A stretch of 9,485 nucleotides of DNA from contig DDTH01000007.1 of assembly GCA_002344055.1 (NCBI GenBank), positions 110,061-119,545 of the forward strand, given 5' to 3'. The notes below the pieces were generated by a model. That model ran no database searches. It was not told where the DNA came from and was given only the letters and a program-made list of their open reading frames with translations. A program made the position numbers and the translations under genes. Below are positions 1-5,317 of this stretch, piece after piece. The stretch's first letter is position 1, and each line of letters begins with the position of its first letter. This stretch comes from Sphingomonadales bacterium UBA2369 (GTDB taxonomy: Bacteria; Pseudomonadota; Alphaproteobacteria; Sphingomonadales; Sphingomonadaceae).

Positions 1-821
1 TGCGCCTCGTCGAAGAAGAAGACGAGCTTGGGCTTCTCGACATCGCCCACCTCCGGCAATTCCTCGAACAGCTCGGACAGCAGCCAGAGCAGGAAGGTCG
101 CATAGAGCTTCGGACTCTGCATCAGCCGGTCGGCGGCGAGGATGTTGACCATACCCCGGCCGGAATCGTCGACCTTCAGGAAATCGGCAATCTCCAGCGC
201 CGGCTCGCCGAAGAAACGGTCCGCGCCCTGCGCCTCGAAGGCCAGCAATTGCCGCTGGATCGCGCCGACCGTCGGCTTGGCGACATTGCCGTATTTCATG
301 GTGAGATCAGCGGCATTCTCCGCCACCCAGGTCAGCATCGAGCGCAGATCGTCGAGGTTGAGCAACAGCATCCCCTCATCGTCCGCGGCTCGGAAAGCGA
401 TCTGCAGCACGCCTTCCTGCGTCTCGTTCAGGCCGAGCAGGCGGGCGAGCAGCAGCGGCCCCATCTCCGTAATCGTCGTGCGGATCGGATGGCCGGACAC
501 GCCATAGAGATCCCAGAAGATCACCGGATTGTCGGCATAGGCCCAATCGGTCAGGCCGATGTCGGCGGCGCGCTGGGTGAAGGCGGCATGCGCCTTCTGC
601 TCGGCATTGCCCGGCATGGCGATGCCGGCCAGATCGCCTTTCACGTCGGCGGCGAAGACCGGCACGCCCGCACGCGAAAAGCCCTCGGCCAGCACCTGCA
701 GCGTCACCGTCTTGCCGGTACCGGTCGCGCCCGCGACCAGACCGTGGCGATTGCCGCGATCGAGCCGCAGCATTTGCTGCACACCGCCGCCCACGCCAAT
801 CAGGATGCCTTCGTCGCTCAT
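1..821 (-). CDS. HerA-like helicase/ATPase of the DUF853 (YjgR) family, 3' end outside window
   Basis: This is the N-terminal 273 codons of a P-loop ATPase related to HerA/FtsK-type DNA translocases; the gene runs off the left edge. The protein begins MSDEGILIGVG. Seen: a Walker A motif GATGTGKT at residues 31-38, followed by FAADVKGDLAG at about 56-66, which is typical of the DUF853 group. A Walker B-like strand, KLVFFFDEA, sits at 265-273, exactly at the edge. The family is usually about 500 residues, so roughly the second half is missing. The ATG at 821 has GGTGGAG about 8 nt upstream. There is no signal peptide or membrane segment, so a cytoplasmic protein is expected. Cellular role is poorly defined for this family; a DNA- or protein-remodelling motor is inferred from the fold. 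It is divergent from the tonB-like gene, with only 49 bp between the starts. Confidence 0.92.
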   Translation of the reverse strand, partial: MSDEGILIGVGGGVQQMLRLDRGNRHGLVAGATGTGKTVTLQVLAEGFSRAGVPVFAADVKGDLAGIAMPGNAEQKAHAAFTQRAADIGLTDWAYADNPVIFWDLYGVSGHPIRTTITEMGPLLLARLLGLNETQEGVLQIAFRAADDEGMLLLNLDDLRSMLTWVAENAADLTMKYGNVAKPTVGAIQRQLLAFEAQGADRFFGEPALEIADFLKVDDSGRGMVNILAADRLMQSPKLYATFLLWLLSELFEELPEVGDVEKPKLVFFFDEA

Positions 822-870
822 GCGCCTGTCTCCACCGCTCTTCCCCCACCGGCTAACGCGCGATGCGGCG
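822..870. other. Divergent gap between the HerA-like and TonB-like genes
   Basis: Only 49 bp separate the two divergent starts (fewer if the HerA-like ribosome site is excluded). It must hold at least one promoter unless the TonB-like start is 934, which would widen the gap to 112 bp. No consensus promoter was recognised. Confidence 0.4.
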
Positions 871-1617
871 ATGTTCAACTTGCCGAAACATCCGCGCGGC
901 AAGAGAGAGCGACGTGACGACAAAGCGAACCCCATGTTCGGCGTAAGGCGCGAGGTCCGGGCGCGCTCGCTCGCGGCGGTGCTGGCCGCCCATTGCCTTG
1001 TGGCCTGGCTCGTCCTGTCCTTCGCGCACCTGTCGTTCGTCCGCGAGCGCGAGACGATGATCGGCGCGTTCGATGTCCGCCCGGTGGAGCCGCCTCCCCC
1101 GGTCGAGCCACCGCCACCCGTTATCGCGGCGCCCCGCCTGCCGGGCGCAGCAGCCCCGGTCAGACCGGCAGCGCAACCAGCGCCGCTGCCCCCGGTCGTT
1201 GCTACGCCGGTGCCAGACGCGCCCTCCTCACCCGCCCCGGGCGGCCCGCAAGCGGCGCCGGATGCCGCGGGCGGCGGCGGCCCCGGCGGCACGGGAAGCG
1301 GCCTTGGCCAGGCCGGAACGGCTATGGGAGGCATCAGGCCGGTCGTCGCGCCCCGCCTGAGCAGCGGCCGGATCGTGCCGCGCGATTATCCGCGCTCGGC
1401 CGGCGGCGCGCAGGGAAGCGTCGTCGCCCATGTCGCGGTCGGCGCCGACGGTCGCGTGACCGGCTGCGACGTGGCCCGATCGAGCGGCAATGCCATCCTG
1501 GACGCAACCACCTGCCGCCTGATCCGCGAACGCTTCCGCTTCACGCCCGCGCGCAATGCGCAGGGCGAAGCGGTGGCCGGCGAATTTGGCTGGCAGCAGC
1601 GTTGGTGGCGGGACTGA
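871..1617 (+). CDS. TonB-family energy transducer
   Basis: The product is a 248-residue TonB-type protein. TonB proteins sit in the inner membrane with ExbB/ExbD and carry proton-motive energy to outer-membrane TonB-dependent receptors. Seen in order: a basic N-terminus (residues 1-32), one hydrophobic segment (about 33-53), a proline-rich periplasmic stretch (71-125, with repeated VEPPPPV), a glycine-rich linker (133-154), and a TonB C-terminal domain (about 166-248) containing DYP and a C-terminal RFRFTPA strand. Two cysteines (199 and 215) in the C-terminal domain could form a disulfide, a pattern I associate with sphingomonad TonB-like proteins. Start choice is uncertain: ATG 871 and ATG 934 (MFGVRREV) are both in frame and neither has a strong ribosome site. 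The frame is open further upstream, but that would run into the start of the divergent gene. No exbB/exbD or receptor gene is adjacent, so it may serve a dispersed receptor set. Confidence 0.85.
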   Translation: MFNLPKHPRGKRERRDDKANPMFGVRREVRARSLAAVLAAHCLVAWLVLSFAHLSFVRERETMIGAFDVRPVEPPPPVEPPPPVIAAPRLPGAAAPVRPAAQPAPLPPVVATPVPDAPSSPAPGGPQAAPDAAGGGGPGGTGSGLGQAGTAMGGIRPVVAPRLSSGRIVPRDYPRSAGGAQGSVVAHVAVGADGRVTGCDVARSSGNAILDATTCRLIRERFRFTPARNAQGEAVAGEFGWQQRWWRD

Positions 1618-1621
1618 CGGG

Positions 1622-3355
1622 TTAGATCAGCAGATCGCTCGAGCCCGGCAGCGCGTGCAGTGCACCGGGCATATCGATCAGATCGGGATCGCCCAGGCGG
1701 AACATGGCGGCGCCGGACGCCTCGTGGCTCCACAATTTGGACAGGCCACCGCCGGAAAGGGTGTCGAACGCGTCCTTGGGCTGGTCGAGCCGCTGCATAG
1801 CGCTGACCCCGCTGAAATCGCCGATGCCGAGCACGAGGCCGCCCAGCAAAGTCACATCGATCACCATGTCCGGATTGGCGTCGCCGTCGAGATAGACATT
1901 CACCGTCGCCTGATTGCCCGTCTGGGAAACCTGCACCTGCCGCGCACCGGTCTGCGCGCCATCGCCGATAAAGGTGAAATTGCCCCCGCCCGTATTGGAG
2001 GCGAGCGCCGCGAGGCTGATCAAGTCGCCCGACGCGAAGTCGAGAATCTGGTCGCGCGCACCCGGGGTGGAATCGGTGATCTCTCTATAGGAGAAGGTGT
2101 CGTTCCCTGCCCCGCCGCGCAAGATGTCTGCACCGCCGGTGCCGACGATGAAGTCATTGCCCGCACCGCCCCAGATTTCGTCCGCATTCTGGCTGCCAAC
2201 GATGAAATCGTCGGCCGCGCCCGAGAAAATCCGGAACGAGCCGTCGTTTTCGAAGGCGCCGTTGAAGATAAATGTCTCACCGGCGCGCAGCGTGTTCGCC
2301 TGGATGACCATCGACTGCCCGGCGGCGACCATGCTGTCGTGCATCGTCAGATCGTAGTTGACGATGCCGCCAAAGGCTCCGAACCGGTTGTCGCTGGCGG
2401 ACAGCAGGACGATGAACTCGACATTGGTCACCTGCCCGGCACCGAAATTGATCGCGCTCGCACCCAGATAACTGCCCTGCAGGCCGAGTTGATCGCTGCC
2501 GCCGCCACCATTGACGAAATCGTTCGGCGTGAACCTGAACTGCCCGAAAAAGAAGCCGTCATCGCCTGAACCACCGGTCAGGAAATTCGCCCCGAGTCCG
2601 GCATAGATCAGGAAATCGATGCCCGATGCCGATCCGTCGAACGAGAAATTCTCGCTCGCGCGCAACGTGTTGGCCTGAACGGTTATCCGGTTTCCGCTGA
2701 CGACCGTATTGGCGTCGGCGACGATCGCGTAGCTGAACGGCCCGCCGCCTCCGCCGAAGCGGTTATCGTTGCCCGGCAGCAGTACCACCATTTCCACGCC
2801 CACCAGCGAACCGAGTGTCACGCCGCCGGCATAATTGCCCTGCAGCGCCACCTGGTCGCGCGTGCCCGCACCGCCATTGACGACGTCCGCGACAGTATAG
2901 GCGGCGCCGAAATAGAAGCCGTCATCGCCGCCACCGCCATGCACAGTATCGTTGCCGCCCTGCTGGAGCAGAAACAGATCGTTCCCGTTATTGCCGTTGA
3001 TGGTATCGTTCCCCGCGCCACCAACGAGCAGATGATCGCCGGCATTGCCGAAGCTGACGCCCGGTGTGCCACCTGGTGGCGAAACGGAAAGGTTCGCGCC
3101 GTTGGCGCTGCCGGGGAAATTCGCGGCGACGCCGGTGCGCACGTTTGGATCGAGGATCGTGGTTGTGTACGTGCGCTGGCCCATGTCGCCCGCGGAGAAC
3201 AGTGCGAGGCCAGGATCGCTCATCCCATTGAGGCCCCAGGTGAAGGCGCCGGTGTAATTCGTGTCGATCGTGCCGTCGGCGTTCAACGCGACCAGCGTGA
3301 AGGTGACCTGATTGCCGACACGGCTATAGTTGCGGATCCCGAACTTGACGGCCAT
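1622..3355 (-). CDS. RTX-type calcium-binding protein, probable type I secreted protein
   Basis: This is a 577-residue acidic, glycine/asparagine-rich protein beginning MAVKFGIRNY. Seen: an N-terminal beta-rich region (1-100) without RTX repeats; nonapeptide repeats of the GGxGxDxxx kind at 112-141, 261-269 and 396-422 (GGAGNDTIN, GGSGDDGFF, GGAGNDFIV, GGAGNDTFS); and a tandem pair of modules of about 121 residues (143-263 and 264-387) that share DNRFG and QANTLRA signatures. A final domain (about 423-514) resembles the parallel beta-roll cap of serralysin-like proteins, with DQILDFASGDLISLAAL. An extra tail of about 60 residues ends GSSDLLI. There is no Sec signal or membrane segment, and cysteine is absent, as usual for RTX proteins folded by calcium outside the cell after type I export; the C-terminus would carry the signal. 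Substrate or enzymatic function is not recognisable. The ATG at 3355 has GGGGAG 4 nt upstream; a GTG at 3367 is also in frame but overlaps that site. Its stop lies 4 bp from the tonB-like stop, convergent. Confidence 0.9.
   Translation of the reverse strand: MAVKFGIRNYSRVGNQVTFTLVALNADGTIDTNYTGAFTWGLNGMSDPGLALFSAGDMGQRTYTTTILDPNVRTGVAANFPGSANGANLSVSPPGGTPGVSFGNAGDHLLVGGAGNDTINGNNGNDLFLLQQGGNDTVHGGGGDDGFYFGAAYTVADVVNGGAGTRDQVALQGNYAGGVTLGSLVGVEMVVLLPGNDNRFGGGGGPFSYAIVADANTVVSGNRITVQANTLRASENFSFDGSASGIDFLIYAGLGANFLTGGSGDDGFFFGQFRFTPNDFVNGGGGSDQLGLQGSYLGASAINFGAGQVTNVEFIVLLSASDNRFGAFGGIVNYDLTMHDSMVAAGQSMVIQANTLRAGETFIFNGAFENDGSFRIFSGAADDFIVGSQNADEIWGGAGNDFIVGTGGADILRGGAGNDTFSYREITDSTPGARDQILDFASGDLISLAALASNTGGGNFTFIGDGAQTGARQVQVSQTGNQATVNVYLDGDANPDMVIDVTLLGGLVLGIGDFSGVSAMQRLDQPKDAFDTLSGGGLSKLWSHEASGAAMFRLGDPDLIDMPGALHALPGSSDLLI
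2204..2566 (-). repeat. Internal protein repeat, copy B of the RTX protein
   Basis: Codes for residues 264 to about 384, from GDDGFFFG to the SGAADDFIVG region. It follows copy A directly with no linker. Anchors NRFGAFGG and IQANTLRAGETF match NRFGGGGG and VQANTLRASENF in copy A, while the intervening residues have diverged, so the duplication looks old or under relaxed constraint. Confidence 0.8.
2567..2929 (-). repeat. Internal protein repeat, copy A of the RTX protein
   Basis: Codes for residues 143-263, from GDDGFYFG to the GLGANFLTGGS region. Shared order with copy B: GDDGF(Y/F)FG, then VNGG-G-DQ, LQG-Y, V-(M/F)(V/I)VLL, DNRFG, a tyrosine-containing strand, V(Q)ANTLRA-E-F-F-G, and a closing LTGG/IVG turn. 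This is seen directly by comparing the two halves. Confidence 0.8.
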
Positions 3356-3359
3356 TTCA

Positions 3360-3365
3360 CTCCCC
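3360..3365 (-). promoter_or_regulatory. Ribosome binding site that decides the RTX gene start
   Basis: GGGGAG followed by TGAA and then ATG at 3355. A start at the in-frame GTG 3367 would place this site inside the coding region, so the ATG is preferred. Confidence 0.6.
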
Positions 3366-3398
3366 ACGCATTGTTGGCGATGAAGGACCGGCGCAAGA

Positions 3399-3440
3399 CA
3401 GGTGACACGGTCCGCAGGCGACCAAAGCTAGTGCCACCTG
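3399..3440 (-). repeat. Imperfect inverted repeat upstream of the RTX gene
   Basis: On the plus strand CAGGTGACAC (3399-3408) pairs with GTGCCACCTG (3431-3440) at 9 of 10 positions, the mismatch being a G-T wobble in RNA. A smaller ggtc/gacc pair (3409-3412 and 3420-3423) is nested between the arms. The arm centres are 32 bp apart, about three helical turns, and one arm falls inside the spacer of the candidate promoter. It could be an operator or an RNA hairpin; no protein family was recognised for it. Confidence 0.4.
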
Positions 3441-3453
3441 CCAACCGTGACAA
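3425..3453 (-). promoter_or_regulatory. Candidate promoter for the RTX gene
   Basis: Read on the minus strand: TTGTCA (5 of 6 to the -35 consensus) at 3453-3448, a 17-bp spacer, then TAGCTT (3 of 6 to -10) at 3430-3425. This would put the transcription start near 3418 and give a leader of roughly 60 nt. An AT-rich block (about 3463-3495) lies just upstream and could act as an UP-like element. The weak -10 keeps confidence low. Confidence 0.3.
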
Positions 3454-3491
3454 GTACGGATCACATCATATTGAAATCGCTATAAATTATC

Positions 3492-4058
3492 TTACCAGAC
3501 CATCCCCGCTTCGCGACCGGCGGCGGCAGTGAGGATGTCGATCGTCTCGTCCGGGCTGGCCGCGACGAGCAGTTGATCGCGGCGGCTCTGCGACACGAAA
3601 CCGCTCTTCACGGTGGTGTCGAGGAAAGCGAGCATCTCGTCCCAGAAGCCCTCTTCGTTCAGCAGAGCGAACGGCTTGGCATGATAGCCGAGCGCGTTCC
3701 AGCTCCAAGCCTCGAACAATTCGTCCAGCGTGCCGACGCCGCCCGGAATCGCGACAAAGGCGTCGGTCAGTTCCGTCATCATCGCCTTGCGCTCGTGCAT
3801 CGTCTCCACGACGTGCAATTCGGTCAGGCCGCGATGCGCAACCTCCAGATCGACCAAGGCCCGCGGGATCACGCCATAGGCCTTGCCGCCCCCCGCCAGC
3901 ACGGAATCGGCAATGACGCCCATCAGGCCGCGATGCCCGCCGCCATAGACCAGGTCGACGCCCCGCGCCGCCATCGTCGCGCCCAGCGCCCGCGCCCGCT
4001 CCGCATAATGCGGCGCACTGCCCATGCTGGATCCGCAATAAACCGCCAATCTCTTCAT
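3492..4058 (-). CDS. LOG family protein (cytokinin riboside 5'-monophosphate phosphoribohydrolase-like)
   Basis: The product is a 188-residue cytoplasmic protein of the LOG/TIGR00730 family. Characterised members hydrolyse the N-glycosidic bond of nucleoside 5'-monophosphates (cytokinin ribotides or AMP) to release the free base. Seen: a Rossmann-type start (KRLAVYCGSS, residues 2-11), YGGGHRGLMG at 38-47, the conserved Arg-containing MHERK at 87-91, and the family signature PGGVGTLDE at 105-113. Length is normal for the family (about 180-200). The ATG at 4058 has GGAG 5 nt upstream; an upstream in-frame ATG at 4094 would overlap the preceding gene and add a non-family N-terminus. The start lies 10 nt after the stop of the glutaredoxin-MauE gene, so the two are probably co-transcribed. 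The exact substrate cannot be told from sequence; older annotations of this family as lysine decarboxylase are not supported. Confidence 0.93.
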   Translation of the reverse strand: MKRLAVYCGSSMGSAPHYAERARALGATMAARGVDLVYGGGHRGLMGVIADSVLAGGGKAYGVIPRALVDLEVAHRGLTELHVVETMHERKAMMTELTDAFVAIPGGVGTLDELFEAWSWNALGYHAKPFALLNEEGFWDEMLAFLDTTVKSGFVSQSRRDQLLVAASPDETIDILTAAAGREAGMVW

Positions 4059-4068
4059 GGCGGCTCCG

Positions 4069-4824
4069 CTACATCGCCATCGCGCCCGCGCCAAGCATCA
4101 TCCAGATTCCCATCGCGATCATCATCAGATTCTCGGTTAGCGACAGGAAGCCCAAAGGCACGTTGCTGTCGCCGCCGACGCAGGCGCATTTCAGCTCGCG
4201 TTTGTCGAGATACACCGCCTTGAACACCGACACCGCGCCGATCGTGCCGATGAAGAGCGCCAAGGGGACGGACAGCCAGTTCAGCACGCCAGCGATCATC
4301 AGCAACCCGGCCAGCCCTTCCGCGAACGGATAAACGTAGCCATAAGGCGGCCAGCGGCGGGCGAGCAGATCGTAATTCAGGAACATGGTCGCGAAGCTGT
4401 CCACGTCGCGCAGCTTCATGAGCGCGAGCACCGCCATCGAAAAGGCAATGAACCATTCGCCCGCGCGGATCGTGAACGGCGAGCCGAAGGCGGCCTGGCT
4501 CGCCGCCAGCGCCATCAAAAAGGTGATCGCGAACAAGGCGATCACCGGCGCATAGGTCAGCGCCTTCGGGTCGCGCACGCGCAGGCCCAGGAAACGGCGC
4601 AGATCGTCATGCCCGCCGATCCGCTCGCCGCCGATGAAGATTTGCGGCGTCGTCTTCACGTCATGAGCGGCCTTGAACGCATCCGTCTCGGCCCGCGTCG
4701 TCAGATGCCGGTCCTCGACCGCATAGCCTTTGCGCTCGAGCAGATATTTCGCCTTGATCCCGTAGGGGCAGACATGGCCGGGCATGACCATGCGATGGAT
4801 CGTGGCAGTGGGGCGGGCGGACAT
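4069..4824 (-). CDS. Glutaredoxin-MauE/DoxX-like membrane fusion protein
   Basis: This 251-residue protein joins a glutaredoxin domain to a MauE-type redox-associated membrane domain. Seen in the glutaredoxin part (about 9-82): active-site CPYG at 19-22, in which the usual second cysteine of CPYC is glycine, the cis-proline TTP at 58-60, and the glutathione-binding-like IGGHDDL at 69-75. The membrane part (about 90-250) has four or five hydrophobic segments (near 91-110, 122-138, 166-185, 186-206 and 226-247). A CxC pair lies in KCACVGG (C213, C215) in the loop before the last segment. MauE was named for its need in maturation of methylamine dehydrogenase and is a DsbD/VKOR-like redox membrane family; the fused glutaredoxin suggests a cytoplasmic thiol donor or acceptor. 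No methylamine genes are nearby. The ATG at 4824 has AAGGGA 6 nt upstream. It is the first gene of a pair with the LOG gene and is read from the mer-like promoter. Confidence 0.88.
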   Translation of the reverse strand: MSARPTATIHRMVMPGHVCPYGIKAKYLLERKGYAVEDRHLTTRAETDAFKAAHDVKTTPQIFIGGERIGGHDDLRRFLGLRVRDPKALTYAPVIALFAITFLMALAASQAAFGSPFTIRAGEWFIAFSMAVLALMKLRDVDSFATMFLNYDLLARRWPPYGYVYPFAEGLAGLLMIAGVLNWLSVPLALFIGTIGAVSVFKAVYLDKRELKCACVGGDSNVPLGFLSLTENLMMIAMGIWMMLGAGAMAM

Positions 4825-4857
4825 GGCGTGTCCCTTGCGGAGCGGTGAGGTCCTGCC

Positions 4858-4889
4858 GATATAGGGTCCGTACCATGGTACGGAGTCAA
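4858..4889 (-). promoter_or_regulatory. MerR-type promoter with over-long spacer for the glutaredoxin-MauE/LOG pair
   Basis: On the minus strand: -35 TTGACT at 4889-4884, a 20-bp spacer (19 bp if the -10 is shifted by one), and -10 TATATC at 4863-4858. The spacer is longer than the usual 17 bp and is filled by an 18-bp palindrome. Known for MerR regulators: they bind such a dyad, hold the promoter inactive, and untwist it when the effector binds. The predicted transcript starts near 4851, giving a leader of about 27 nt. Confidence 0.8.
4867..4884. promoter_or_regulatory. mer-like operator, perfect 18-bp palindrome
   Basis: TCCGTACCATGGTACGGA reads the same on both strands. Its half-sites TCCGTAC and GTACGGA, separated by 4 bp, are the same 7-4-7 arrangement as the mercury-resistance operator of Tn501/Tn21, where the central four bases are ATGA. 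The preceding TTGACT -35 is also shared. The comparison is from memory of the published operator; the palindrome itself is seen directly. It lies in the gap between the divergent MerR and glutaredoxin-MauE genes and probably regulates both. Confidence 0.8.
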
Positions 4890-4898
4890 GGGCCGATG

Positions 4899-5285
4899 AT
4901 GACGATCGGGAAACTGGCCGCGGCAGGCGGCGTCGGGATCGAGACGGTGCGCTATTATCAGCGCCGCGGCATGCTCACCGAGCCGGCGCGTGGTCCTGGC
5001 GCGAGCGTGCGGCGCTACAGCGACGCGGACCTGCGCCGGCTGCGCTTCATCCGTGCCGCGCAGGGCGCCGGCTTTACGCTGAACGAGATTGCCGAATTGC
5101 TGGAACTGCATGCCAGCGACGACCGGCCAAGGGCGCGCGAGCTTGCCGCCCGGCGGATCGCCATCATCGACGCGCAGATCGCCGAACTGGGCCGCGCCCG
5201 CGCGGCGCTCGATCAACTGGCCAGCAGGTGCGCGGCCGGCAGCGCAGGCCCCTGCCCTATCCTCAACGCCTTCGACGCCCCATAG
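4899..5285 (+). CDS. MerR family transcriptional regulator, Hg-MerR-like with altered metal site
   Basis: This is a 128-residue activator/repressor of the MerR family. Seen: winged-helix DNA-binding domain (2-70) with IGKLAAAGGVGIETVRYYQRRG and RRYSDADLRRLRFI, very close in pattern to mercury MerR; a dimerisation helix (about 78-108); and a short C-terminal metal loop with C111 and C119 (RCAAGSAGPCPI). In Hg-MerR three cysteines bind Hg(II) (C82, C117, C126 in Tn501). The two C-terminal ones have counterparts here, but the C82 position, by alignment from memory, is R76. The effector is therefore uncertain: a thiophilic metal, a thiol/redox signal, or mercury with changed coordination. Start choice: ATG 4899 has AAGGG 6 nt upstream; ATG 4896 is equally in frame and would add one methionine. 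An ATG at 4875 lies inside the operator and is unlikely. It is divergent from the glutaredoxin-MauE/LOG pair, its probable target. Confidence 0.92.
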   Translation: MTIGKLAAAGGVGIETVRYYQRRGMLTEPARGPGASVRRYSDADLRRLRFIRAAQGAGFTLNEIAELLELHASDDRPRARELAARRIAIIDAQIAELGRARAALDQLASRCAAGSAGPCPILNAFDAP

Positions 5286-5296
5286 AGGGAGCCACC

Positions 5297-5317
5297 ATGA
5301 GAGCGGGCCGCAGCTAG
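5297..5317 (+). other. Six-codon open frame with ribosome site after the MerR gene, possible gene remnant
   Basis: ATG at 5297 is preceded by GGGAG at 5287-5291 and encodes MRAGRS before a TAG that overlaps the end of the convergent mrr gene. A well-placed ribosome site in front of so short a frame suggests the start of a lost gene, or chance. There is no evidence that it is translated. Confidence 0.2.

Noticed and set aside
559..870. Upstream extension of the TonB-like frame to 559
   Set aside because: The frame is open, but the added 104 residues are antisense to the HerA-like coding region and precede the basic-plus-membrane N-terminus expected for TonB.
249..917. Plus-strand open frame of 222 codons
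   Set aside because: Antisense shadow of the HerA-like gene, which has clear Walker motifs in its own frame.
1643..1670. Inverted repeat GCCCGG...CCGGGC with inner GTGCA/TGCAC as a terminator for the convergent genes
   Set aside because: It lies within the RTX coding end and has no T tract on either side; it is explained by coding for the ALHALPGSS region.
1556..2569. Plus-strand open frame of 337 codons overlapping the tonB-like end
   Set aside because: Antisense to the RTX gene, whose glycine/aspartate-rich codons leave the opposite frame open; no domain and no ribosome site of note.
2090..3030. Recurrent short GGxGxD-coding DNA as a CRISPR or tandem DNA repeat
   Set aside because: The similarity is at the protein level (RTX repeats), the DNA units vary in sequence and spacing, and they lie in one continuous reading frame.
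4059..4094. Longer LOG start at ATG 4094
   Set aside because: It would overlap the glutaredoxin-MauE gene and add 12 residues before the conserved KRLAVYCGSS start; ATG 4058 has a good GGAG site.
4867..4884. The 18-bp palindrome as a recombination or phage attachment site
   Set aside because: Its position between -35 and -10 of a promoter beside a MerR gene, and its match to the mer operator, explain it fully; no integrase or second copy is seen.
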